Shown piece by piece: positions 8,398 to 16,637 of a stretch of 64,000 nt of DNA (position 1 is its first letter; every line of letters starts with the position of its first letter). A model generated the notes under the pieces. It was not told the origin of the DNA. It saw only the letters and a program-made list of their open reading frames with translations, and did no database searches. Origin of the DNA: CAVUCH01 sp963739995 (GTDB taxonomy: Bacteria; Acidobacteriota; Vicinamibacteria; Vicinamibacterales; JAENWD01). The stretch is from positions 1 to 64,000 of the forward strand of contig CAVUCH010000022.1 of assembly GCA_963739995.1 (NCBI GenBank), written 5' to 3'. The translations under genes were made by a program, and so were the position numbers.

Positions 8398-9245
8398 GCG
8401 TGCCGGCCGATATGCCACACGGCCTCCTCGAGGCACTCGAGTCGAACGCCCATCGGATTCGTCCGTTCGGGTCCCGTGTCGTTCACCTGCCGGTGGTCGG
8501 GTCCACCAACGACGTGGCGGCCGGCCTGGCGACCAACGGTGCACCCGAGGGCACCCTCGTCATCGCCGACGCGCAGACTGCTGGCCGCGGGCGGATGGGG
8601 CACGCGTGGTACTCGCCACCGGGCGCTGGGTTGTACCTCTCGGTTGTCCTGCGCCCGCCTCAGGCATGGCTGACCGCGTCACCCGGGCTGATGAACCTCG
8701 TGACCCTGACGACGGGCGTCGCGGTCGCGGAAGGGCTCCGGGCAGCCAGCGGCATCGACGTCCGGATCAAATGGCCAAACGACATCGTCGTGGGCCGCAG
8801 CGGCCTGTCGTCGGCTGTGGGCGGATGGCGCAAGATCGCGGGTATCCTCGCGGAGGGTGCCGCGACAGGCGGCGAGCTGCAGCACGTCGTGCTCGGGTAC
8901 GGCGTCAACCTGTTGCGTGTCGAATACCCGCCCGACATTGCCGAATGCGCGACCTCAATCGAACGGGAGATGTCGAAACGGGTGGATCGGACCACGGTGC
9001 TCGTGGAAACCCTGGCCGCCCTGGCGCTGGGCTACGCTGCGCTTGCCCGGGGGGACGCGGGTGGTGTGCTCGCCCGGTGGCGCGCGCTCTCGCCGTCGTG
9101 TGAAGGCGCGCCCGTCGCGTGGACGGGTGCGGCAGGGCGTGCGGTGGGCGTGACCGCGGGCATCGACACCGCGGGCGCCCTGCTCGTTCGGCGCGGCGGG
9201 GGGCAAATGGAGACGATCCGATCCGGCGAGGTGACGTGGCTATGA
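8394..9245 (+). CDS. birA: Biotin-[acetyl-CoA-carboxylase] ligase, catalytic domain only
   Basis: Attaches biotin to carboxylase carrier domains via biotinyl-AMP. The biotin loop GRGRMGHAW is near residues 64-72 and KWPNDI near 126. Unlike E. coli BirA there is no N-terminal winged helix, so it should not act as a biotin-operon repressor. It overlaps nadC by 4 nt and the next gene by 4 nt (ATGA both times), which implies translational coupling. 283 aa. Confidence 0.92.
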   Translation: MSVPADMPHGLLEALESNAHRIRPFGSRVVHLPVVGSTNDVAAGLATNGAPEGTLVIADAQTAGRGRMGHAWYSPPGAGLYLSVVLRPPQAWLTASPGLMNLVTLTTGVAVAEGLRAASGIDVRIKWPNDIVVGRSGLSSAVGGWRKIAGILAEGAATGGELQHVVLGYGVNLLRVEYPPDIAECATSIEREMSKRVDRTTVLVETLAALALGYAALARGDAGGVLARWRALSPSCEGAPVAWTGAAGRAVGVTAGIDTAGALLVRRGGGQMETIRSGEVTWL

Positions 9246-10102
9246 ACGATGCCGGCGCCGCCGCCGGCGGCGTCGATCTCGACGGATATTGCCGTGCGAT
9301 CGAATCCCACCTGTGCCGGAAGAACGACGGGCATCTGATCCGGATCGCGGGACCCACGTTCGACCTCGTGCGCGGCTGGGCGGAGCAGGGCGTCCCCCTG
9401 AGGGTCGCGCTGGCCGGGATCGATCGCACGTTCGAGCGCTACTATCGCAAAGGGGCACGGCGTCGGCCTCTGCAGGTCAGCTTCTGTGAGGCGGACGTGC
9501 TCGACACGTTCGACGACTGGCGTCGTGCCCTGGGGCTGTCCGGCGCCGCCCCCGCACAGGGTGATATCAGCCGCGTCAAGGGAGGCCCCGAACCCACCGA
9601 GAGTGGCCTCGGCCCCGCCGAGGGTGGTATCGGACCCACCGAATGCGGTGCCGGGACTTCAGTTCCGGCCAATGCGATTGATGCCCGGCCCGAACGTTCC
9701 CACCGCACTGCGAGTCTTCCCGCACACCTCGAACGGGTAGCCAGCCGTTTGACGCTCCTGCGTGGAGACCCGCGAAACGATGCGGACATGGAGACGGCCC
9801 TCGAAGGGGCCGTGCTTCAGATGGACGCGCATCGGCAAGCCGCCCGCGGCGCCCGCGGGGCCGCCCGCGCGACGCTCATCGCGCATCTCGAATCGCTCGA
9901 CAACGAGCTGCTGGCGCGTGCGCGGGCACGCCTGTCGCCCGAACGGCTCGAGGAGTTGAGGCAGGAAGTCAGGGAAACGCTGGAGCCATTCCGCGAGCGC
10001 ATGCCACGCGCCGCGTACGACGCTGCCCACGATGCCGCGTTGACACGCCTCGTGCGCCAGGACGCGGGGCTGCCGGTGATCCGCTACGATGCGGCCGATT
10101 GA
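9242..10102 (+). CDS. Conserved-looking protein of unknown function
   Basis: 286 aa, start ATG at 9242 overlapping the birA stop. I do not recognise a family. The N-terminal 110 residues are rich in aromatic and charged residues (YCRAIESHLCRKNDGHLIRI, then AGIDRTFERYYRKG), with two cysteines but no obvious metal motif. The middle, around 9584-9650, has three in-frame 21-nt repeats giving GPEPTES-GLGPAEG-GIGPTEC. The C-terminal 110 residues look mainly helical (DNELLARARARLSPERLEELR). It is soluble with no signal peptide. Its position after nadC-birA may mean only co-transcription. Confidence 0.7.
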   Translation: MNDAGAAAGGVDLDGYCRAIESHLCRKNDGHLIRIAGPTFDLVRGWAEQGVPLRVALAGIDRTFERYYRKGARRRPLQVSFCEADVLDTFDDWRRALGLSGAAPAQGDISRVKGGPEPTESGLGPAEGGIGPTECGAGTSVPANAIDARPERSHRTASLPAHLERVASRLTLLRGDPRNDADMETALEGAVLQMDAHRQAARGARGAARATLIAHLESLDNELLARARARLSPERLEELRQEVRETLEPFRERMPRAAYDAAHDAALTRLVRQDAGLPVIRYDAAD

Positions 10103-10143
10103 TTTCAACTCCTGTGAGCGTTCAGAAGCGATGAGCGAGCTCG

Positions 10144-11433
10144 ATGCTGTCAACTGGCGATGAACTGTCGGTTCTGATCGAGAAGCCCGCCGCCGGGGGG
10201 CGCATGATCGCTCGCCACGAGGGCCAGATCGTCTTCGTCGCCGGCGCAATCCCCGGCGAGCGCGTGCAGGTCCGGGTGGAGCAGGTCAGGGGTGGCACCG
10301 CGTACGCCGCAACCACTCTCGTCGAGGAGGCGTCCCCAGACCGGCGCGGGCCTCTTGCCGATCCCGCATGCGGCGGCAACATCCTTGCCCATGTCGCGTA
10401 CCCGCGGCAGCTGCAGTTGAAGGGCGCGATCGTCGCCGACGCGTTCGCCCGCATCGGCAAGCTGCCGCTCCATGAGCCGGTCTCCGTCCGCGCATCGCCC
10501 GAGCAGGGCTATCGGATGCGCGCGCGGCTGCACGTGCGCGGCGGCCGGATTGGGTTCTTCCGGGAAGGGACGCACGATCTCTGCGACGCGTCGCGCACGG
10601 GGCAGCTGCTGCCGGCAACGGGGCAGATCCTCAACCTGCTCCAGACACGACTTGCGCGGGAAGGTGCGCAAGCGGTCCGGGAAATCGAGCTCAGCGAGAA
10701 CGTGGCAGGCACCGAGCGGGCGTTGCTCGTCGAGCTCGCGCCGGGCACGCGTCCGCGCGACGTGCAGCGCCTGCCGGGATCCTTCGATGCCGAGGGCGTC
10801 ACTGGCCTGGTGATCACGCGCCCTGAGGCGCCGCAGTTCCTCGCCGGGCGCGGTCACCCACACGTCAGCGACGTGCTCCAGATCGCGCTCGAAGGGCAGG
10901 AGGCCTCCGTGCGCCTCCGCCGCCACGTTGCCGCTTTCTTCCAGGGCAACCGCTTCCTGCTGCAGCCGCTCCTGGAGACGGTGCTTGGCGTGCTCCCCCG
11001 CGGCGAGCTCCTCGACCTCTACGCGGGCGCCGGCCTGTTCGGCGTCTCGTTCGCGGCGCTCGGTCGAGGCCACGTGGTGGCCGTCGAAGGCGATCGCCAG
11101 GGCGCCGAAGATCTTGCGGCGAATGCCGCGGCGCTGGGGACGGCTGTGCGTGTCGTGCCGAGCGCGGTCGAGATGTACCTGTCACGCGCACCTGCCGCAG
11201 GTACGGCTACGATCCTTGTCGATCCACCGCGGACGGGCATGTCCAAGGAGGCCGCGAGGATGATCGCCGCCGCGAGCGCCCGGCGCGTGGTCTACGTCTC
11301 CTGCGACGTGGCGACGCTCGCCCGCGACGTGCGCCGCTTCGTCGATGCCGGGTATGGTCTCTCGCACCTCGAGGCGTTCGACCTCTTCCCGAACACGGCA
11401 CACGTCGAATCCCTCGCGGTGCTCGACCGGTGA
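10144..11433 (+). CDS. TrmA/RlmD-family SAM-dependent RNA methyltransferase
   Basis: Predicted uracil-C5 methyltransferase of tRNA or 23S rRNA. A TRAM-like β-barrel occupies residues 1-60 (LIEKPAAGGRMIARHEGQIVFVAG in part), followed by the SAM-binding motif LLDLYAGAGLFGV near residue 297 and the DPPRTG motif. The catalytic cysteine lies in VYVSCDVATLARD near residue 385. The iron-sulfur cysteines of RlmD are mostly absent: the usual second and third cysteines are missing after DPACGG. It is therefore a cluster-less member and its exact RNA target is uncertain. 429 aa. Confidence 0.87.
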   Translation: MLSTGDELSVLIEKPAAGGRMIARHEGQIVFVAGAIPGERVQVRVEQVRGGTAYAATTLVEEASPDRRGPLADPACGGNILAHVAYPRQLQLKGAIVADAFARIGKLPLHEPVSVRASPEQGYRMRARLHVRGGRIGFFREGTHDLCDASRTGQLLPATGQILNLLQTRLAREGAQAVREIELSENVAGTERALLVELAPGTRPRDVQRLPGSFDAEGVTGLVITRPEAPQFLAGRGHPHVSDVLQIALEGQEASVRLRRHVAAFFQGNRFLLQPLLETVLGVLPRGELLDLYAGAGLFGVSFAALGRGHVVAVEGDRQGAEDLAANAAALGTAVRVVPSAVEMYLSRAPAAGTATILVDPPRTGMSKEAARMIAAASARRVVYVSCDVATLARDVRRFVDAGYGLSHLEAFDLFPNTAHVESLAVLDR

Positions 11434-11464
11434 GACGCGGCCGGCCGCGCCAAGGCCGCGTCTC
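11432..11464 (+). terminator. 11-bp stem-loop at the end of the RNA methyltransferase gene
   Basis: GAGACGCGGCC (11432-11442) pairs perfectly with GGCCGCGTCTC (11454-11464) around an 11-nt loop, beginning inside the stop codon. A second 8-bp pair (ggcggccg / cggccgcc) follows before the ABC transporter gene. The stem is strong but no T-run follows, so it may act as a Rho-linked or 3'-end-protecting structure. Confidence 0.5.
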
Positions 11465-11526
11465 GGGTCGGGCGGCCGAGCGGCTGAATCTCCGGCCGCC
11501 GTTCTCGCGTCTCCTCTGATGTCACC

Positions 11527-12243
11527 ATGCCCCTTCTGATCGCGGACCACGTCCGCAAGACCTACCTGGCCGGCGACACTACCGTCGAAGCGGTCCGGGA
11601 CATCAGCCTCTCACTGGACGCCGGCGACTTCGTCGCGCTCGTTGGACCATCCGGGTGCGGCAAGTCCACGTTGCTGCACCTCTGCGGCGGCATGGACCGG
11701 CCGACCGCGGGATCCGTCACGCTCGAGGGGGTCCGTCTGGAGGCGCTGGACGATGACCGGCTGACGCGCGTCCGGCGCGAGCGGGTGGGATTCGTGTTCC
11801 AGTTCTTCAACCTGCTCCCCACGCTCACCCTTGGAGAGAACATCGCGCTGCCGCTGCAGCTGGCAGGCATCCCGCCCCGTGAGAGCGCGCCCAGGGCGCG
11901 TGCGCTGGCGGAGCGCGTTGGGGTGGCCCACCGTTTGTCGCATTTCCCGCAGCAGCTGTCCGGAGGCGAGCTGCAGCGGGCGGCCATTGCGCGCGCGGTC
12001 GTGCACCGGCCGGCCCTGCTCGTCGCGGACGAGCCCACCGGAAATCTCGACTCGGACAACGGCGCGCGCGTACTCGACCTGCTCGCCGACCTCAACGTGC
12101 ACGACGGGGTGACGATTCTCCTCGCCACCCACTCGCCCGATCTCGCCGCCGCCGCGGAACGCATCATCCACCTGCGGGACGGTCACGTGCTCCGTGTGGA
12201 GGATGGCCCAAATCCGGTGGCGCACACACGTGCCTCTCTTTAG
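11527..12243 (+). CDS. ABC transporter ATP-binding protein (YbbA/LolD/MacB type)
   Basis: ATPase of a type VII (mechanotransmission) ABC system, 238 aa. Walker A is GPSGCGKST near 38, the signature is LSGGELQRAAIARA, and Walker B is LLVADEPTGNLDSD. The Q-loop VFQFFNLLPTLT is characteristic of the LolD/MacB/FtsE group. The permease gene overlaps its 3' end by 14 nt, and the pair most resembles YbbA-YbbP. The following secreted lipocalin-like gene makes an AttEFGH-like set. Confidence 0.9.
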   Translation: MPLLIADHVRKTYLAGDTTVEAVRDISLSLDAGDFVALVGPSGCGKSTLLHLCGGMDRPTAGSVTLEGVRLEALDDDRLTRVRRERVGFVFQFFNLLPTLTLGENIALPLQLAGIPPRESAPRARALAERVGVAHRLSHFPQQLSGGELQRAAIARAVVHRPALLVADEPTGNLDSDNGARVLDLLADLNVHDGVTILLATHSPDLAAAAERIIHLRDGHVLRVEDGPNPVAHTRASL

Positions 12244-14806
12244 GCAGTTCATTCTCCGTCGCCTGCGCCAGGAGAAGCTCCGATCGGCGTTGACGGTTGC
12301 CGGCATCGCGCTCGGCATCGCGGTTGTTCTCGCGATCCGCCTCGCCAACGACAGCTCGGTGCGCGGCTTCTCGCTTGCGCTCGACATCATCGCCGGCGCC
12401 GCGTCGCTCGAGATCGTGAGCCCGGGCGGCGTGGACGAGGAGCGGCTCGGGCCCCTCGGGTGGCTGCGGGACGTCGGCGACGTGAGCGCGGTGATCGAGG
12501 GGGACGCGCTCGCCCGGATCGGCGCTGCACGCGCGGAAGCCGTGCGTGTTCTTGGCGTGGACATCCTGCGCGACCGTCCCTTCCGTGAGTACCAGCTCGT
12601 GGAGTTCGCGGGCGGTCGGCGCCAGCCCGCACCGCAGGAGTTCCTCACGCTGCTGCTCGATCCACGCTCTCTGATCACGACAGAGATCTTCGCGCGGCGA
12701 CACGGCCTGCGCGTGAACGATCCGCTCGAGCTCGCCATCGGAGACGAGCGGCTGTCTTTCGTCATCCGGGGACTGCTCAGGAGCGAAGGGCCCGCGCGCG
12801 TGCTCGACGGCAATTTCATCCTGATGGACATTGCCGCGGCACAGTGGGCCTTCGATCGGCTCGGCCGCGTCGATCGCGTGGAGATCCGCCTCCCGGCGGG
12901 ACGCAACGTCGCGGACGCCGAGCGCCTGCTGTCCTCGCGGCTCCCGCCCGGCCTCACCGTGCAGCGTCCGGCGCGGCGCGGCGAGCAGGTCGAGACGATG
13001 CTGCGGGCGTTCCACTTCAATCTGGCTGCCCTGTCATACGTGGCCCTCCTCGTCGGGCTCTTCCTCGTCTACAACACCGTTGCCGTGTCGGTGATTGCGC
13101 GACGGGAAGAGATCGGCGTCCTGCGTGCCGTTGGTGCATCACGCGGTACCGTGCTGCGGCTGTTTCTGGCAGAAGCGGCGGCCTTGGCGGCGATTGGCGC
13201 CGTAGTCGGGGCCCCCGTAGGATGGCTGCTCGCGCAGGGCGCCGTTCGCCTGACGTCGACCACCGTGAACACGCTGTACATTGCGGCTGCCACGAGTGTT
13301 CCAGCGCTCGATCCGCGCGACGCACTACTGGCCATCGTGATGGGAATCGGCCTGGCGCTGCTCTCGGCCGCCGCACCGGCGCTCGAAGCGAGCAGGGTCA
13401 CGCCGGTCGCGGCACTGCGTGGCGCCGATCGGCTCGAGGCGCGCTACCGGGTCAACCGGCGGCAACTGGCGCTCGGAGCCTCGCTCCTGGTTGCGGCCGG
13501 GGCCTGTTCGCAGCTGGGGCCGCTCGGCGGATTACCGATCTTCGGGTTCGCCGCGGCAGTCGCCACGGTCTTCGGCATCGCGTTCCTGGTGCCCGCGACA
13601 CTCGCACTGCTCGCCCGCTACGGGGCAAGGCCTCTCACCAGCCTGTTCGGGGTCGAAGGGCAGCTCGCCCACGCAAATCTCTCCGGCGCGATCCCAAGGC
13701 TCGCCGTGTCCATCGCGGCGCTCGCGGTCAGCCTCTCGATGATGGTGGCCATCGCGATCATGATCGGCAGCTTCCGCGAGACGGTGATCTACTGGGTCGG
13801 TCAGACCCTGCAGGCAGATCTCTACATGTCCACTGCGCGGCGTTCGAGCCTCGACACGCAGTCCAGCATCTCGCAGGAGCTGGAAACCGCCGTGGCGTCG
13901 CATCCGGCGGTCGCGGCCGTCGATCGCTTTCGCACGCTGAATCTGCTGTACGACGGGCGGCTGACGGTTCTCGGCACGGGCGACTTCGGCGTGCTGCTCG
14001 CGCACGGCAACCTCGTCTTCAAGGAACCGGCAGACGGCAGGGCCGCGCTGCGGGAGGCGATCGGAAAGGATGCCGTGGTCTCCTCGGAGTCGTTCGCGCT
14101 CAAGGCGGGCAAGCGCGCGGGCGACATCGTCCGGCTGCAGACGCCGCATGGACCCGCCGACTTCCGTCTGGCCGCGGTGTACTTCGACTACACGACGGAC
14201 CGCGGTGTCGTGGTGATGGATCGCGGGACATTCACGCGACACTTCGGTGAGCAGCGTCCGACGAGCCTTACCGTGTATCTCCGTCCCGGCAATGACCCGC
14301 TCAGCGTGCGCGCGGAGCTGATGTCGAGCCTGGGCGAGCGGCATCGGGTGTTCATCCACACGAACGCGTCCATTCGGGACGAAGTTCTGCGGATCTTCGA
14401 CAGCACGTTCGCCATCACGTACGCGCTGGAGGCCATCGCGGTGTTCGTGGGCATTCTCGGCGTGAGCGGAACGCTGCTGACGCTCATCCTCGAGCGGCGG
14501 CGCGAGCTCACGATGCTGCGGCTCGTCGGGGCCGATCGCCGCCAGATCCGCAAGATGGTCGTGATCGAAGCGGGCATGATCGGCGTCGTCAGCCAGGTGC
14601 TCGGGTGGGTGGCAGGGCTGGGCCTCGCGCTGATCCTCATCTACGTCATCAACGTGCAGAGCTTCGGGTGGACGATCCAGTTCTATCTCCCCGGCCTGTT
14701 CCTGCTGCAGTCCTCACTGGCGCTCTTCGTCGCGACGGTTCTTGCGGGGCTCTATCCCGCGCGACTCGCGGCCGCGGTGCAGCCCATGGAGCACCACGAG
14801 GAATGA
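12230..14806 (+). CDS. ABC transporter permease with two FtsX domains (YbbP-like)
   Basis: Inner-membrane permease, 858 aa from GTG at 12230 (reading PLFRQFILRRLRQEKLRSAL). The frame is open from 12194, but the GTG places the cytoplasmic arginine-rich start directly before the first membrane helix (ALTVAGIALGIAVVLAI). A MacB-like periplasmic domain lies between helix 1 and a first FtsX block (about 265-480). A second periplasmic domain and a second FtsX block follow (to 858). Two FtsX units in one chain match YbbP rather than the separate AttF and AttG. It probably moves lipid or lipoprotein-like substrates from the membrane to the periplasm. Confidence 0.87.
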   Translation: MPLFRQFILRRLRQEKLRSALTVAGIALGIAVVLAIRLANDSSVRGFSLALDIIAGAASLEIVSPGGVDEERLGPLGWLRDVGDVSAVIEGDALARIGAARAEAVRVLGVDILRDRPFREYQLVEFAGGRRQPAPQEFLTLLLDPRSLITTEIFARRHGLRVNDPLELAIGDERLSFVIRGLLRSEGPARVLDGNFILMDIAAAQWAFDRLGRVDRVEIRLPAGRNVADAERLLSSRLPPGLTVQRPARRGEQVETMLRAFHFNLAALSYVALLVGLFLVYNTVAVSVIARREEIGVLRAVGASRGTVLRLFLAEAAALAAIGAVVGAPVGWLLAQGAVRLTSTTVNTLYIAAATSVPALDPRDALLAIVMGIGLALLSAAAPALEASRVTPVAALRGADRLEARYRVNRRQLALGASLLVAAGACSQLGPLGGLPIFGFAAAVATVFGIAFLVPATLALLARYGARPLTSLFGVEGQLAHANLSGAIPRLAVSIAALAVSLSMMVAIAIMIGSFRETVIYWVGQTLQADLYMSTARRSSLDTQSSISQELETAVASHPAVAAVDRFRTLNLLYDGRLTVLGTGDFGVLLAHGNLVFKEPADGRAALREAIGKDAVVSSESFALKAGKRAGDIVRLQTPHGPADFRLAAVYFDYTTDRGVVVMDRGTFTRHFGEQRPTSLTVYLRPGNDPLSVRAELMSSLGERHRVFIHTNASIRDEVLRIFDSTFAITYALEAIAVFVGILGVSGTLLTLILERRRELTMLRLVGADRRQIRKMVVIEAGMIGVVSQVLGWVAGLGLALILIYVINVQSFGWTIQFYLPGLFLLQSSLALFVATVLAGLYPARLAAAVQPMEHHEE

Positions 14807-15927
14807 TGCACGTCCGACCGCTACTGTTCGCATTGCTTGCGGCGTGTTCTGCAGGCGCGGCTCTCGCCCAGCAACACTCCACGTGGCGGAACGCGGAGCC
14901 GGGGCGTGTCCTGCGGCTGCCCGTCGATCATGCCAGTCACCCCGAGTACCGCCTCGAATGGTGGTACTACACCGGCAACCTCACGTCCACAGACGGCCGC
15001 CGCTTCGGGTACCAGCTGACGTTCTTCCGGATCGGCGTCGATCCCTTACCAGCCAATCCCTCCCGATGGGCCGTCCGCGACCTGTTCATGGGGCACGTCG
15101 CCGTCACCGACATCGGCGTGCGGCACCAGGGGGTCGAGAAACTCAGTCGGCCCGGGGTGGGGTGGGCCGGCGCACGGACAGACGGCTATCACGTGTGGAT
15201 CGACGATTGGAGTGTGCGGTTGCAGAACGGCAGGCATCGTTTGATCGCGGCCTCGGCGACGCCTCGGTTCGCGATCGACCTGTCGCTCGGAGAAGGCAAG
15301 CCGCCGGCGTTCCATGGGAAGCGCGGCCTCAGCCAGAAGGGGTCGGCGCCGGGCAACGCGTCGCACTACTACTCGCTGACCCGCATGCCGACGCGCGGGA
15401 CCATCAGGCTCGGCGACGAACGCGTCGCGGTCGAAGGTGCGAGTTGGATGGACCACGAGTTCGGGTCGAGCTTTCTGGAGAAGACCCAGGTCGGGTGGGA
15501 TTGGTTCTCCATCCAGCTGGATGATGGCGAAGACCTGATGCTGTTCCAGTTGAGAGGCGCCGACGGATCGACCGATCCGCGGTCCAGCGGTACCGTGGTG
15601 TCCAGGGGCGGACGCACGTCGTCGCTGGCGGCCGGAGCATTCACGTTGACGCCGGGCCGTCGCTGGAGCTCACCGACCAGCGGCGCAAGCTATCCCGTCG
15701 AGTGGCGCATCGGTGTGCCTGGCGAGCAACTGGCGCTCACCGTACAAGCTGCGCTCGACGCGCAGGAGATGCACGCGGGTCTGCAGTCCGGCATTGCGTA
15801 TTGGGAAGGCGCAGTGGACGTCAGCGGCACGCGCAACGGCCGTACCGTGAACGGCCGCGGGTATCTGGAGATGACCGGGTACAGTGGACGGGCGATGGGG
15901 GAGTTGCTCGGACGCGTGCGACCGTAG
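14803..15927 (+). CDS. AttH/CrtC-like secreted lipocalin-fold protein
   Basis: 374 aa with an N-terminal signal (MMHVRPLLFALLAACSAG). LAAC fits a lipobox, while ALA-QQ is a possible signal peptidase I site, so it is either a lipoprotein or a soluble periplasmic protein. The body has the family features of the carotenoid 1,2-hydratase/AttH group: HPEYRLEWWYYTGNL, GYQLTFFRIG, a long β-rich domain and WMDHEFGSSFL. The ATG overlaps the permease stop (ATGA), so it belongs to the same operon and is probably the periplasmic partner of the exporter. Enzyme activity is not implied. Confidence 0.85.
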   Translation: MMHVRPLLFALLAACSAGAALAQQHSTWRNAEPGRVLRLPVDHASHPEYRLEWWYYTGNLTSTDGRRFGYQLTFFRIGVDPLPANPSRWAVRDLFMGHVAVTDIGVRHQGVEKLSRPGVGWAGARTDGYHVWIDDWSVRLQNGRHRLIAASATPRFAIDLSLGEGKPPAFHGKRGLSQKGSAPGNASHYYSLTRMPTRGTIRLGDERVAVEGASWMDHEFGSSFLEKTQVGWDWFSIQLDDGEDLMLFQLRGADGSTDPRSSGTVVSRGGRTSSLAAGAFTLTPGRRWSSPTSGASYPVEWRIGVPGEQLALTVQAALDAQEMHAGLQSGIAYWEGAVDVSGTRNGRTVNGRGYLEMTGYSGRAMGELLGRVRP

Positions 15928-15939
15928 CGGTGGAAGGCC

Positions 15940-16635
15940 TCAGCCTGGCTGTCGCTCCGACGCGGCCCGCAGAAAACCTTCGAAGAGCTCCCGGAACTCG
16001 CCGGTGCGCCAGAAGTTCTCGGGATGCCACTGGACGCCCATACAGAACGGGCGATCGGACCGCTCGATGGCTTCGATGACGCCGTCGGGGGCGGTCGCCG
16101 AGACGACGAATCCCGGAGCGATCGTCTTCACCGACTGGTGATGGCGGCTGTTGACGCTGCACGTGTCTTCCCCCTCGAGGCGTTCCTCGAGGATCGTCCA
16201 CAGCAGCGATTCCCGGTTGATCCACACCTCGTGAGCGATGGCGCTCTTCGGCATGGCCACCTGGTGGGTCACCGCGCCTGGAATCGACGCGGGGATGTCC
16301 TGGACGAGCGAACCGCCACAGGCCACGTTCATGATCTGCAGGCCGCGGCAGATCGCGAAGATTGGCACGCCCGCGTCGATGGCCGCGGTGACGAGCGCCA
16401 TCTCGTGTTCATCCCGCCCAGGCTCCGCCGGGACAAACGTTTCATGGGGTGTCTCGCCGAACAGCTGCGGGTGCACGTCGCCGCCTCCTGTCAGGAGCAG
16501 ACCGCTGATGCTGCGCACCACCTCGGCCGGATCGTCGTGCATCGGGTCGAGCACACGAAGGTCGCCGCCTGCGCGGTGCATGGCCGCCTCGTAGTCGCAC
16601 ATCCGTGCGGACGGGACGACGCCAATGATGGGCAT
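15940..16635 (-). CDS. Class I glutamine amidotransferase, PuuD-like
   Basis: Gamma-glutamyl hydrolase family, 231 aa. The nucleophile cysteine sits in FAICRGLQIMNVACGG and the catalytic His/Glu in GVQWHPENF. LLLTGGGDVHPQLFGE is the oxyanion-strand region of the PuuD group (gamma-glutamyl-GABA hydrolase). The true start is 16635 (MPIIGVVPSAR), two bases after the argS stop; the frame stays open further upstream only as a shadow of argS. No other putrescine-pathway genes are visible, so the substrate is unproven. Confidence 0.87.
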   Translation of the reverse strand: MPIIGVVPSARMCDYEAAMHRAGGDLRVLDPMHDDPAEVVRSISGLLLTGGGDVHPQLFGETPHETFVPAEPGRDEHEMALVTAAIDAGVPIFAICRGLQIMNVACGGSLVQDIPASIPGAVTHQVAMPKSAIAHEVWINRESLLWTILEERLEGEDTCSVNSRHHQSVKTIAPGFVVSATAPDGVIEAIERSDRPFCMGVQWHPENFWRTGEFRELFEGFLRAASERQPG

Positions 16636-16637
16636 GT

